From Micromonospora sp. MW-13 (GTDB lineage Bacteria > Actinomycetota > Actinomycetes > Mycobacteriales > Micromonosporaceae), in NCBI RefSeq assembly GCF_003434305.1, contig NZ_QKKX01000076.1, forward strand, positions 1 through 64,000: 64,000 nucleotides of DNA, in the 5' to 3' direction. Position numbers and translations under genes: made by a program. Of this stretch, positions 35,894 through 44,270 are shown one piece after another. How positions within the stretch are numbered: position 1 is the stretch's first letter; every line of letters begins with the position of its first letter. The notes under the pieces were generated by a model. The model was not told the origin of the DNA. It saw only the letters and a program-made list of their open reading frames with translations, and searched no databases.

Positions 35894-36850
35894 TCAGGCG
35901 TCTCCGAAGACCTCCGCGACGACCCGCCGGTCGGTCTCCGGTCCGTCGGCCACCCGGCCCCAGGTGCCGCCCTCGGCGGTCCACTCCAACCCGCCGAAGC
36001 GCACCCGCTTCACCCCGTGGTCGGAGGCGTGCGAGACGAGCCAGTGCGCGTACCGCCAGCCGTTGCGCTGGTCGGTGGTCGGCACCGCGAGCCCGGTCAG
36101 CTCGGCCGGCGACACCGTCTCCGGCAGCCCCCAGTCCAGGCTCAGGCCCCGGGTCAGCGCCGCCGCCGCGGCCTCGCCGCGCATCACCGGCGTCGACCCC
36201 ACGGTGCAGGCCACGGCCCCGGTCGCCTCGCCGAGCAGCGCCCGGGTCAACACCTGCGACTCGTCGGCCCACTTCTGGTACGCCTCCGGGTAGGCCGAGC
36301 GCTGCACCTTCTGCGCCGCCTCGGTGACCCGCATCTTCTCCCAGCCGCGCACCCGCTTGAGCGCGGCGTAGAACTTGTTGGCCGCGTACCGGGGGTCGCC
36401 GATCTGCTCCTTGCTGCCCCAGCCCTGGCTCGGCCGCTGCTGGAACAGCCCCACCGAGTCGCGGTCGCCACCGTCGAGGTTGCGCAGCCCGGACTCCTGG
36501 TACGCCGTGGCGAGAGCCACCACCACGGCACGTTCCGGCATCTTCCGCTGGGTGCCGATCGCCGCGATGGTGGCGGCGTTGGCCATCTGGTCGGCGTCGA
36601 GCCGTACCTGGCCGTCCGCCTGCACGAGGCAGGTGCGGCTGGCCAGGGGGAGACGTAGGCGCTCACCCACCTGCCGGGCCACGAGCCAGATCCCGAGAAC
36701 GGCGACGACGGCGACGACAACACCGGCCGCGACGACTGCCCGACTTCGCACCCGCACCCCCCGTTCGACGGCGTCCGCCAAGAGTACGTCCCCGTCGCCG
36801 CCGACCGGCTCGTCCGACCGGTTCACTCCGATCCGTAGCGAGTCGACCAC
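35894..36850 (-). CDS. Membrane-anchored lysozyme-like (transglycosylase fold) protein
   Basis: 318 residues. Short cytoplasmic N-terminus, one membrane helix (about 39-58), then an extracytoplasmic domain: DQMANAATIAAIGTQRKMPERAVVVALATAYQESGLRN with the probable catalytic Glu (QES, about 118), SVGLFQQRPSQGWG and RYAANKFYAALKRV. This is the actinobacterial SLT-like family that may cut peptidoglycan; activity is not proven. The second half (GLSLDWGLPE..., WRYAHWLVSHASDHGVKRVRFGGLEW) is a further conserved domain. Confidence 0.82.
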   Translation of the reverse strand: MVDSLRIGVNRSDEPVGGDGDVLLADAVERGVRVRSRAVVAAGVVVAVVAVLGIWLVARQVGERLRLPLASRTCLVQADGQVRLDADQMANAATIAAIGTQRKMPERAVVVALATAYQESGLRNLDGGDRDSVGLFQQRPSQGWGSKEQIGDPRYAANKFYAALKRVRGWEKMRVTEAAQKVQRSAYPEAYQKWADESQVLTRALLGEATGAVACTVGSTPVMRGEAAAAALTRGLSLDWGLPETVSPAELTGLAVPTTDQRNGWRYAHWLVSHASDHGVKRVRFGGLEWTAEGGTWGRVADGPETDRRVVAEVFGDA

Positions 36851-36982
36851 ATTCCGCCCCCCGGTGGGGATAGTTCCCGCCCGGCCCGACCGCGCGGTGT
36901 CGCCCGGCCCGGCGGCGGAACGGGCGCGGCGGAACGGGCGCGGCGGCGGCCGGCTTTCCCGCCGGCCGGGCCGGGAAACGCC

Positions 36983-37765
36983 TCAGGCGGTCGGCACCCA
37001 GCTCGCGTCCCGCTTCTCCCGGAACGCCAGCACCCCCTCGCGCCCCTCCTCGGAGAGGAAGTACCCGGTCGACAGGGCGGCCAGCTCGGCGATCTCGGCG
37101 CGCAGGTCGGCGGCCGACGGTCGGCGCAGCAGTTCCTTCGCCCCGGCCAGCGCGCGCGGCGCGCCCCGCACCAGCGACGCGCAGAGCCGCTGCACCGCCG
37201 CGTCCAGCCCGTCGGCCGGCACGGCGGTGGTGACCAGGCCGATCTCGGCGGCCCGCCGGCCGTCGAAGGTGTCGCCGGTCAGGTACAGCTCGGCGGCGGC
37301 CCGGGGGGCCAACCGGGGGAGCACGGTCGCCGAGATAACCGCCGGGATCACCCCAATCCGCACCTCGGTGAAGGCGAACGTCGCCTCCTGCGCGCAGACC
37401 GCCAGGTCGGCCGCCGCGATCAGGCCCAGCCCGCCGGCCCGGGCCGGCCCGGCCACCCGGGCCACCACCGGCTTCGGGCACTCCCAGACCGCCGCGAGCA
37501 CGTCGCCGAGCATCCCCGCCGGGACGCTGCCGCTGGCGTACGCGGCGGCGGTCTCCTTCAGGTCGGCGCCGGAGCAGAAGACCGGGCCGGTGTGGTCGAG
37601 CACGACCACCCGGACCGCGTCGTCGGCCACGGCGGCGGACAGCCCGGCCAGCAGCTCGGTCATCAGCGGAGTGGACAGCGCGTTGCGGTTGTGCGGGCTG
37701 TTCAGGGTGAGGGTGGTCACCCCACGGGCCGTGGCGACCCGCACGAGCGCGTCGGAGGAGGTCAT
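36983..37765 (-). CDS. Enoyl-CoA hydratase/isomerase (crotonase) family protein
   Basis: 260 residues. Oxyanion-hole region FCSGADLKE and AGPARAGGLGLIAAADLAV, then TFAFTEVRIGVIPA. The Glu of the second site (TEVRIG) is present; the position of the first catalytic Glu (usually GGGCEL) reads GGLGL, so one of the two hydratase glutamates is missing and a hydratase activity should not be assumed. Leaderless start at ATG 37765, divergent from hemW over 18 bases. Confidence 0.85.
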   Translation of the reverse strand: MTSSDALVRVATARGVTTLTLNSPHNRNALSTPLMTELLAGLSAAVADDAVRVVVLDHTGPVFCSGADLKETAAAYASGSVPAGMLGDVLAAVWECPKPVVARVAGPARAGGLGLIAAADLAVCAQEATFAFTEVRIGVIPAVISATVLPRLAPRAAAELYLTGDTFDGRRAAEIGLVTTAVPADGLDAAVQRLCASLVRGAPRALAGAKELLRRPSAADLRAEIAELAALSTGYFLSEEGREGVLAFREKRDASWVPTA

Positions 37766-37783
37766 GCGGGCACACTAGTGGCC
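37766..37783. promoter_or_regulatory. 18-bp divergent promoter, crotonase gene and hemW
   Basis: Minus strand: TAGTGT, 6 bases, ATG 37765. Plus strand: CACACT, 7 bases, ATG 37784. The two -10 boxes overlap on ACTAGT, so the polymerases must compete. Confidence 0.5.
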
Positions 37784-39007
37784 ATGCCCGGCGTCCTTCC
37801 AGAAGGCGAAGCCGTCCCCGTCGACGGCTCGCTGCCCGCCACCGCCACCCGCGCTGTCGGCGCGAGCGGTTTCGGCGTGTACGTGCACGTGCCGTTCTGC
37901 GCCAGCCGGTGCGGCTACTGCGACTTCAACACGTACACCGCCGACGAGCTGGGCGGCGGGGGCAGCCGCGAGTCGTACGCCGACACCGTGCTGGCCGAGC
38001 TGGCCCTCGCGGGCCGGGTGCTCGGCGACAGCCCGCCGCCGAGGGTCGACACCGTCTTCGTCGGCGGCGGCACGCCCACCCTGCTGCCCGCCGACGACCT
38101 GGCCCGGATCCTCGACGGCATCGACCGCGCCTGGGGGCTGGCCGCCGACGCCGAGGTGACCACCGAGGCCAATCCGGAGTCGGTGACGCCGGAGTCGCTG
38201 AAGACCCTGCGGGCGGCCGGGTACACCCGGATCTCGCTGGGCATGCAGTCCGCCGCGCCCGGGGTGCTGGCGGTGCTGGACCGCCGGCACCGTGCCGGCC
38301 GGGCCACCGCCGCCGCGGCCGAGGCCCGCGACGCCGGGTTCGACCACGTCAACCTGGACCTGATCTACGGCACGCCGGGGGAGCGCGCCGAGGACTTCGC
38401 CGCCTCCCTCGACCAGGTGGTCGCCGCCGGGGTGGACCACGTCAGCGCGTACGCCCTGATCGTGGAGGACGGCACCCGGCTGGCCGCGCGGATGCGGCGC
38501 GGCGAGCTGCCGTACCCCTCCGACGACGTGGCGGCGGACCGCTACCTGGCCGCCGAGGCCGCCCTCGGCGCGGCCGGCTTCTCCTGGTACGAGGTGTCCA
38601 ACTGGGCCCGCACACCGGCCGGCCGGTGCCGGCACAACCTGCTTTACTGGACCGGCGCGGACTGGTGGGGCCTGGGCCCGGGAGCGCACAGCCACGTCGG
38701 CGGGGTGCGCTGGTGGAACGTCAAGCACCCGAGCGCGTACGCGAAGCGGCTCGCGGCGGGGGAGTCCCCCGGCCTGGCCCGGGAGGTGCTCACGCCCCGC
38801 GAGGCGCACATGGAGGACGTGATGCTGCGGCTGCGGCTCGCCTCCGGCCTGCCACTGGACGTGCTGGACGCGCCCGGCCGGGCCGGCGCCGAGCGGGCCG
38901 TGGCGGGCGGGCTGCTCGACCCGGCCGGGTACGCGGCCGGCCGGGCCGTGCTCACCCTGCGCGGCCGGCTGTTGGCCGACGCGGTCGTCCGCGACCTGCT
39001 GCCCTGA
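37784..39007 (+). CDS. hemW: Heme chaperone HemW (radical SAM)
   Basis: 407 residues. Radical SAM cysteines C39, C43 and C46 (PFCASRCGYC); HemW-specific FVGGGTPTLL, TTEANPES, ISLGMQS and the C-terminal WWGLGPGAHSHVGGVRWWN. Formerly annotated as oxygen-independent coproporphyrinogen oxidase; HemW-type proteins lack that activity and carry heme. Second of the three genes that flank lepA/hrcA in actinobacteria. Leaderless-type start. Confidence 0.94.
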   Translation: MPGVLPEGEAVPVDGSLPATATRAVGASGFGVYVHVPFCASRCGYCDFNTYTADELGGGGSRESYADTVLAELALAGRVLGDSPPPRVDTVFVGGGTPTLLPADDLARILDGIDRAWGLAADAEVTTEANPESVTPESLKTLRAAGYTRISLGMQSAAPGVLAVLDRRHRAGRATAAAAEARDAGFDHVNLDLIYGTPGERAEDFAASLDQVVAAGVDHVSAYALIVEDGTRLAARMRRGELPYPSDDVAADRYLAAEAALGAAGFSWYEVSNWARTPAGRCRHNLLYWTGADWWGLGPGAHSHVGGVRWWNVKHPSAYAKRLAAGESPGLAREVLTPREAHMEDVMLRLRLASGLPLDVLDAPGRAGAERAVAGGLLDPAGYAAGRAVLTLRGRLLADAVVRDLLP

Positions 39008-39051
39008 CCGGGTGCCCCGGCCCGTGCCCCCGTCGCGCCGGGCAGACCGCT

Positions 39052-39078
39052 CCCGGCCGGCCCACGAGGCCGGCCGGG
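39052..39078. terminator. Bidirectional terminator between hemW and DUF4870 genes
   Basis: CCCGGCCGGCC and GGCCGGCCGGG, perfect 11-bp arms around CACGA, between convergent genes. Confidence 0.7.
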
Positions 39079-39083
39079 GCGGG

Positions 39084-39761
39084 TCACTTCACGAGGTTGT
39101 AGGTCATCGGGTAGCGGTAGAGGGTGCCCTCGTTGGCCTTCACGCCGCCGATGATGCCGAAGATGATCGGCACCAGGGCGACCAGCAGCGGGACGAAGAA
39201 CAGCAGCCCGCAGGTGACCACGGCGAGCACGAAGCTGACCACCAGGGCGATCGCCCAGGTGAGCTGGAAGTTCAGCGCCGCTACGGCGTGCGCGCGCACG
39301 GTCGGCGACTGCTGGCCCTTGACCGCGAGCGCGATCAGCGGGGCGACCCAGCCGAGCAGGCTGCCGCCGACCACCACGCCGAGCGGGCCGCCGAAGTGCG
39401 CGACCAGCGCCCAGGTCTTGTCGTCGTTGGTCGGGTAGCCGCCGGTCGGGCCCGGGTACGCGCCGCCGGTCGGATGTCCGCCACCCGGGGGGAAACCGCC
39501 ACCCGGGGGGAAACCGCCACCCGGGGGGAAACCGCCGGGCGGGGGGTAGCTGCCGGGGGGCGGGTAGCCGCCCGACGGCGGCTGGTCGCCGGTGGGCGGG
39601 GGATAGCCACCGGGCGGGGGATAGCCGCCCACCCCGGGCGCCCCGGAAAGTGGCGCGGTGGGCGGCTCGTCCGGCGACGAACCGTACGGTGCCGACGGCG
39701 GGTTGGCCTCGGGCGGGTAGCCGCCGGAGTCGCCTCCGGGAGGGCGAGGTGGTTCAGTCAT
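39084..39761 (-). CDS. DUF4870 membrane protein with Gly/Pro-rich repeat region
   Basis: 225 residues from ATG 39761, which has TACCGT 7 bases upstream. Residues 1-115 are Pro/Gly/Tyr-rich with GGYPPP and GGFPPG repeats. Residues 120-225 form DUF4870 (Tic20-like): KTWALVAHFGGPLGVVVGG, PTVRAHAVAALNFQLTW and two or three more helices. Membrane protein of unknown function, common in actinobacteria. Leaderless start. Confidence 0.88.
   Translation of the reverse strand: MTEPPRPPGGDSGGYPPEANPPSAPYGSSPDEPPTAPLSGAPGVGGYPPPGGYPPPTGDQPPSGGYPPPGSYPPPGGFPPGGGFPPGGGFPPGGGHPTGGAYPGPTGGYPTNDDKTWALVAHFGGPLGVVVGGSLLGWVAPLIALAVKGQQSPTVRAHAVAALNFQLTWAIALVVSFVLAVVTCGLLFFVPLLVALVPIIFGIIGGVKANEGTLYRYPMTYNLVK
39481..39534. 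repeat. 18-bp perfect tandem repeat, 3 copies, in a coding region
   Basis: CCACCCGGGGGGAAACCG at 39481-39498, 39499-39516 and 39517-39534. It encodes three GGFPPG units, so copy-number change keeps the frame. Confidence 0.9.
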
Positions 39762-39774
39762 GTACGTCACGGTA
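39762..39774 (-). promoter_or_regulatory. -10 box, apparently leaderless DUF4870 gene
   Basis: TACCGT on the minus strand, 7 bases before ATG 39761. Confidence 0.5.
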
Positions 39775-39923
39775 GGTGCTGTCGGCAAGGAGGCACCAGA
39801 GCGACACTGGTCGGGTCCGAGGGGATGATCGGCCGGCGGAGCCGGCGCACCGCCCCGTCGCCCGGCTGCCGCCGCCGGGCCGACGGTCCGTCGGTGATCT
39901 TACCGACGGCGGGGCAGCCGACG

Positions 39924-39954
39924 TAGACTGGCACTCGTTACAGTCGAGTGCCAG
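39924..39954 (+). promoter_or_regulatory. CIRCE operator overlapping the hrcA promoter
   Basis: CTGGCACTC (39928-39936), 9 bases, GAGTGCCAG (39946-39954): the CIRCE element TTAGCACTC-N9-GAGTGCTAA with outer changes. A -10 box TAGACT (39924-39929) overlaps it. HrcA binding here would repress its own operon. Confidence 0.92.
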
Positions 39955-40032
39955 GCTTCGACGACCGGCAGGCCGGCCCCGGGTGCCGCCACCGCGACGC
40001 CGGGCCCCGACGTGCGACAGGAGGTAAGGGGA

Positions 40033-41055
40033 GTGGGTCTCGACGACCGCAAGCTCGCCGTGCTCCGCGCGATCGTCGAGGACTACGTCGCCACCCAGGA
40101 GCCGGTCGGCAGCAAGTCCCTGGTCGAGCGCCACCAGCTCGGCGTCTCGTCGGCGACCGTCCGCAACGACATGGCGGTGCTGGAGGAGGAGGGGTACATC
40201 CGGCAGCCGCACACCAGCGCCGGGCGGGTGCCCACCGACCGGGGCTACCGGCTCTTCGTCGACCGGCTCTCCCGGGTCAAGCCGCTCAGCCCCGCCGAGC
40301 GCCGGGCCATCGAGCGCTTCCTGGTCGGCGCGGTCGACCTGGACGACGTGGTGCACCGCACCGTCCGGCTGCTGGCCCAGCTCACCCGGCAGGTCGCCGT
40401 GGTGCAGTACCCGTCGCTGGCCCGGTCCTCGGTGCGGCACCTGGAGCTGGTGCCGATCTCCACCACCCGACTGATGCTGGTGATGATCGCCGACACGGGC
40501 CGGGTCGAGCAGCGGCTGGTCGAGCTGCCCGCGCCGGTCCCCGCCGCCGACGTCACCGACCTGCGCCGGCTGGTCAACGAGAAGCTGGTCGGCAGCCGGC
40601 TGTCGGAGACCCCGCCGCTGGTGCAGGCGCTGGTCGAGGAGTCGGCGGCGCACCTGCGCCCAGCCATGACCACGCTGTCCACGGTGCTGCTGGAGACGCT
40701 GGTCGAGCGGCACGAGGAGCGCATCGCGCTGGCCGGCACCGCCAACCTCACCCGGGGCGGCCTGCTGGACTTCCAGGGTTCGCTGCGGCCGATCCTGGAG
40801 GCACTGGAGGAGGAGGTGGTGATGCTCAAGCTCATCGGCGAGGTCGAGTCGACCACCACCCGGGTACTGATCGGCGACGAGAACGAGATCGACAACCTGC
40901 GCGCCGCCTCGGTGGTGAGCACCGGGTACGGGCCGGGGGCGACCGCGCTCGGCGGCCTGGGCGTGCTCGGCCCCACCCGGATGGACTACCCCGGCACCAT
41001 CGCCACGGTGCGGGCCGTGGCACGCTACGTGGGCGAGCTGCTGGCCCAGAACTGA
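40033..41055 (+). CDS. hrcA: Heat-inducible transcription repressor HrcA
   Basis: 340 residues from GTG 40033, with AGGAGG 8 bases upstream. N-terminal winged helix (AIVEDYVATQEPVGSKSLVERHQLGVSSATVRNDMAVLEEEGYI), then the GAF-like HrcA domain. Represses CIRCE-controlled chaperone genes; the CIRCE site lies 79 bases before its start. First gene of hrcA-dnaJ. Confidence 0.96.
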   Translation: MGLDDRKLAVLRAIVEDYVATQEPVGSKSLVERHQLGVSSATVRNDMAVLEEEGYIRQPHTSAGRVPTDRGYRLFVDRLSRVKPLSPAERRAIERFLVGAVDLDDVVHRTVRLLAQLTRQVAVVQYPSLARSSVRHLELVPISTTRLMLVMIADTGRVEQRLVELPAPVPAADVTDLRRLVNEKLVGSRLSETPPLVQALVEESAAHLRPAMTTLSTVLLETLVERHEERIALAGTANLTRGGLLDFQGSLRPILEALEEEVVMLKLIGEVESTTTRVLIGDENEIDNLRAASVVSTGYGPGATALGGLGVLGPTRMDYPGTIATVRAVARYVGELLAQN

Positions 41056-41128
41056 CCAGTCAGGGCCGACGGCCGGCTCCGGCCGCCGACCGGCGCAACG
41101 CGAGACGAACATGAGGACACGGAACGCA

Positions 41129-42271
41129 GTGGCCAGGGACTACTACGGCATCCTCGGCGTGAGCCGGGAAGCCTCCGACGACGAGATCAAGCGCGCCTAC
41201 CGCAAGCTGGCGCGGCAGTTCCACCCGGACGTGAATCCGGACCCGGAGGCACAGGAGAAGTTCAAGGACATCAACGCCGCGTACGAGGTCCTCTCGGACG
41301 ACCGGAAACGGCAGATCGTCGATCTGGGCGGCGACCCGCTGGCCCCGGGTGGCGGGGGCGCCGGCCCGGGCGGGCCCGGTGGGGCCGGCCCGTTCGTCGG
41401 CTTCCAGGACATCATGGACGCCTTCTTCGGCGGCGCGGCCGGCGGCGCGCGCGGGCCGCGCCCGCGTACCCGGCCGGGGGCCGACGCGATCCTGCGGCTG
41501 GAGCTGGACCTGCACGAGACGGCGTTCGGCGTCGAGGCGCCGATCACCGTCGACACCGCCGTGCTCTGCACCACCTGCTCCGGCGCGGGCACCGCCGCCG
41601 GCACCCACCTGGCCACCTGCGAGGCGTGCGCCGGCCGGGGCGAGGTGCAGTCGGTGCAGCGCACCTTCCTCGGTCAGGTGGTCTCCGCCCGGCCGTGCAC
41701 GGTCTGCCAGGGCTACGGCACCACGATCCCGCACCCCTGCCCGACCTGCGCCGGCGACGGGCGGGTGCGCACCCGCCGCTCGCTGACCGTCAAGATCCCG
41801 GCCGGGGTCGAGGACGGCATGCGCATCCGGCTGGCCCAGCAGGGCGAGGTCGGTCCCGGCGGCGGCACCGCCGGCGACCTGTACGTGGAGATCCACGAGC
41901 GACCGCACGACGTCTACTCCCGCAAGAGCGACGACCTGCACTGCCGGGTGACCGTCCCGATGACCGCCGCCGCGCTCGGCACCCGGCTGACCATCAAGAC
42001 GCTGGACAGCGAGGAGACGGTCGACGTCAAGGCCGGCACCCAGCCGGGCAGCACCCTGCGGCTGCGCGCCCGGGGCGTGCCGCACCTGCGCGGCACCGGT
42101 CGCGGCGACCTCTACGTCCACCTCGACGTGCGGACCCCGACCAAGCTCGACGCCGACCAGGAGAAGATGCTGCGCGACTTCGCCAAGACCCGGGGCGAGG
42201 AGGTCGCCGAGCTGTCCAAGCAGGGCGGCTTCTTCTCCCGGATGCGCGACGCGTTCAACGGGCACCCCTGA
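41129..42271 (+). CDS. dnaJ: Chaperone DnaJ (DnaJ2)
   Basis: 380 residues from GTG 41129 (MARDYYGILG); ATG 41111 is six codons earlier with a weaker context. J domain with HPD at 32-34, Gly-rich linker, four CxxCxGxG zinc motifs (CTTCSGAG, CEACAGRG, CTVCQGYG, CPTCAGDG) and the C-terminal substrate domains. Hsp40 partner of DnaK; the copy next to hrcA is the second actinobacterial DnaJ. Confidence 0.96.
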   Translation: MARDYYGILGVSREASDDEIKRAYRKLARQFHPDVNPDPEAQEKFKDINAAYEVLSDDRKRQIVDLGGDPLAPGGGGAGPGGPGGAGPFVGFQDIMDAFFGGAAGGARGPRPRTRPGADAILRLELDLHETAFGVEAPITVDTAVLCTTCSGAGTAAGTHLATCEACAGRGEVQSVQRTFLGQVVSARPCTVCQGYGTTIPHPCPTCAGDGRVRTRRSLTVKIPAGVEDGMRIRLAQQGEVGPGGGTAGDLYVEIHERPHDVYSRKSDDLHCRVTVPMTAAALGTRLTIKTLDSEETVDVKAGTQPGSTLRLRARGVPHLRGTGRGDLYVHLDVRTPTKLDADQEKMLRDFAKTRGEEVAELSKQGGFFSRMRDAFNGHP

Positions 42272-42315
42272 CCCCGTCTTCCGGCCTCGCCGCCCCGGTT
42301 CCCCGCCGGGGCGGC

Positions 42316-42321
42316 TAGCCT
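42316..42321 (+). promoter_or_regulatory. -10 box, apparently leaderless rsmE
   Basis: TAGCCT, 7 bases before GTG 42329. Confidence 0.55.
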
Positions 42322-42328
42322 GATCGTC

Positions 42329-43063
42329 GTGTCCGCGCCGCTGTTCCTGGTCGAGTCGCTGCCCACCGCCGACCAGCTCACCCTGGACGGCCCCGAGGGG
42401 CACCACGCCGCCACCGTGCAGCGGCTGCGGGTGGGCGAGGAGCTGCTGCTCGCCGACGGCCGGGGCGGCACCGCGTCCGCCGTGGTCACCGCCGTCGGCC
42501 GGGGCAGCCTGGAACTCGCCGTCACCTCCCGGGGGTACGTCGACGCGTCCGTGCCCCGGCTCGTGGTGGTGCAGGGCATCGCCAAGGGCGACCGGGGCGA
42601 GCTGGCCGTGCAGGCGATGACCGAGGTCGGGGTGGACGAGATCGTCCCCTGGGCGGCGTCCCGCTCGGTGGTGCAGTGGCGCGGCGACCGGGGCGTACGG
42701 GCGCGGGAGAAGTGGGCGGCCACCGCCCGGGAGGCGGCGAAGCAGGCTCGTCGGGCGTGGCTGCCGGTGCTGGCCGGGTCCCCGGACGAGTCAACCGCCA
42801 CGGTGGCCCGGCGGATCGCCGGGGCCGCCGCCGCGTTCGTCCTGCACGAGGAGGCAGACGACCGGCTGACCACCGTGGAGCTGCCCGACGCGGGCGAGAT
42901 CGTGCTGGTCGTCGGCCCGGAGGGCGGCATCGCCGAGCCCGAGCTGACCGCCTTCACCGCCGCCGGCGCCCGCCCCGTCCGCCTGGGCCCGTCGGTCCTG
43001 CGCACCTCCACGGCCGGCGTGGCCGCCCTCTCGGTCCTCTCCACCCGCCTCCCCCGCTGGTAA
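42329..43063 (+). CDS. rsmE: 16S rRNA m3U1498 methyltransferase
   Basis: 244 residues. SPOUT fold: N-terminal PUA-like part (HHAATVQRLRVGEELLLADG), then QAMTEVGVDEIVPW, EAAKQARRAWLP and the knot motif LVVGPEGGIAEPELTAF...LGPSVLRTSTAGVAAL. It methylates U1498 of 16S rRNA. Own leaderless start downstream of dnaJ. Confidence 0.95.
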   Translation: MSAPLFLVESLPTADQLTLDGPEGHHAATVQRLRVGEELLLADGRGGTASAVVTAVGRGSLELAVTSRGYVDASVPRLVVVQGIAKGDRGELAVQAMTEVGVDEIVPWAASRSVVQWRGDRGVRAREKWAATAREAAKQARRAWLPVLAGSPDESTATVARRIAGAAAAFVLHEEADDRLTTVELPDAGEIVLVVGPEGGIAEPELTAFTAAGARPVRLGPSVLRTSTAGVAALSVLSTRLPRW

Positions 43064-43103
43064 CCCCCACCCCATTCGCCGATCTTGCAGTGGGGGTGGG
43101 GGT
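43063..43103. terminator. Bidirectional terminator between rsmE and the SDR gene
   Basis: ACCCCCACCCCA (43063-43074) pairs with TGGGGGTGGGGGT (43091-43103), one bulged G. It touches both stop codons. Confidence 0.75.
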
Positions 43104-43864
43104 CAGGTGCGGAGGTATGAGGCGCCGTTGAGGTCGACCACCGTGCCGGAGGTCCACTCCGACTCGGGGCTGGCCAGCCAGTGGACGGCGGCGGCGATCT
43201 CGTCGGGGCGGGCCACCCGGTTGAACGGGCTCTGGGCGCGGATCGCCGCGCCCCGCTCGCCGGCCAGGTGCTCCGTGGTCATGTCGGTCTCCACGAACCC
43301 GGGGGCCACCGTGGCCACCGCGATGCCGTACGGGGCGAGGGCCACCGCGAGGGACTGGCCGAGCGCGTTCAGCCCCGCCTTGCTCGCCCCGTACGCCGGC
43401 TGGTCCGGCTCGCCCCGGAACGCGCCCCGGGAGGAGACGTTCACGATCCGCCCACCCCGCTCGCGCATGTGCTGGGCGGCGCACCAGGTCACGTTGGCCG
43501 CCCCGGTCAGGTTGGTCTCCAGCACCTGCCGCCAGCGCCGCTGCCAGTCGGCGTAGGACGCGCCGAAGACCGGGTGCGGGGCGTCCCGCTCGCCGTACAC
43601 GCCGGCGTTGTTGACCAGCACGTCCAGCCCGCCGAGGCGGGCCGCCGCGTCGTCGACCATGGCCCGTACCGCCTCGGGGTCGGTCAGGTCCGCGCGGACC
43701 ACGACATGGCCGTCGCCCGGCAGTTCGGCGCGCAGCCGCTCGGCCAGCTCCGCCGAGTCCCGGTGGTGGATCGCCACCCGGTCCCCGCCCGCCGCGAACC
43801 TCGCCGCCACCGCGCGCCCGATACCGCGCGAGGCCCCCGTCACCAGTACCGCCCGTGAAGTCAC
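43103..43864 (-). CDS. Short-chain dehydrogenase/reductase
   Basis: 253 residues. NAD(P) motif TGASRGIG, NNAG, catalytic Ser in VNVSSRGAF and YGASK. C-terminal VDLNGASYLRT. FabG-like oxidoreductase; substrate unknown. Start GTG 43864; CATGAT 6 bases upstream may be its -10 box. Divergent from the HIT gene over 45 bases. Confidence 0.9.
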   Translation of the reverse strand: MTSRAVLVTGASRGIGRAVAARFAAGGDRVAIHHRDSAELAERLRAELPGDGHVVVRADLTDPEAVRAMVDDAAARLGGLDVLVNNAGVYGERDAPHPVFGASYADWQRRWRQVLETNLTGAANVTWCAAQHMRERGGRIVNVSSRGAFRGEPDQPAYGASKAGLNALGQSLAVALAPYGIAVATVAPGFVETDMTTEHLAGERGAAIRAQSPFNRVARPDEIAAAVHWLASPESEWTSGTVVDLNGASYLRT

Positions 43865-43897
43865 GGCGCCATCATGCCCGAGCCGGTCGGCACGCCT

Positions 43898-43903
43898 TAC
43901 CAT
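43898..43903 (+). promoter_or_regulatory. -10 box, apparently leaderless HIT gene
   Basis: TACCAT, 6 bases before ATG 43910; this supports 43910 over the in-frame ATG at 43874. Confidence 0.55.
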
Positions 43904-43909
43904 GCCCCG

Positions 43910-44260
43910 ATGGGATCCGACTGCCTGTTCTGCCGCATCGTCGCCGGGGAGATCCCGGCCACCATCGTCCGGGAGACCGACACCACCCTGGCGTTCCGGG
44001 ACATCTCCCCGAAGGCCCCGGTGCACGTGCTGGTCATCCCCAAGGAGCACTACGCCGACGTGGCCACCCTGGGCCAGGGCGACCCGGCGCTGGCCGGGGA
44101 GCTGCTGGCCGCGGCGGCCGTGGTGGCCGAGGACGAGGGGCTGCTCGGCGACGGTTACCGACTGATGTTCAACACCGGGGCGTACGGGGGCCAGGAGGTC
44201 TTCCACGTCCACGCGCATGTGCTCGGCGGCGCGCCGCTCGGCCCGATGCTCTGCCGGTAG
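43910..44260 (+). CDS. HIT family nucleotide hydrolase
   Basis: 116 residues, HINT-type. Starts MGSDCLFCRIVAGEIPA with the C-x-x-C zinc pair; histidine triad FHVHAHV at H99, H101 and H103. Hydrolyses purine nucleotide phosphoramidates. Ten bases before a beta-lactamase-like gene, with which it may be co-transcribed. Confidence 0.94.
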   Translation: MGSDCLFCRIVAGEIPATIVRETDTTLAFRDISPKAPVHVLVIPKEHYADVATLGQGDPALAGELLAAAAVVAEDEGLLGDGYRLMFNTGAYGGQEVFHVHAHVLGGAPLGPMLCR

Positions 44261-44270
44261 GGGGACGACC

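Noticed and set aside
43874..43909. Earlier ATG for the HIT gene adding 12 residues
   Set aside because: The -10 box TACCAT lies between this ATG and 43910, and family proteins begin at the MGSDCLFC region.
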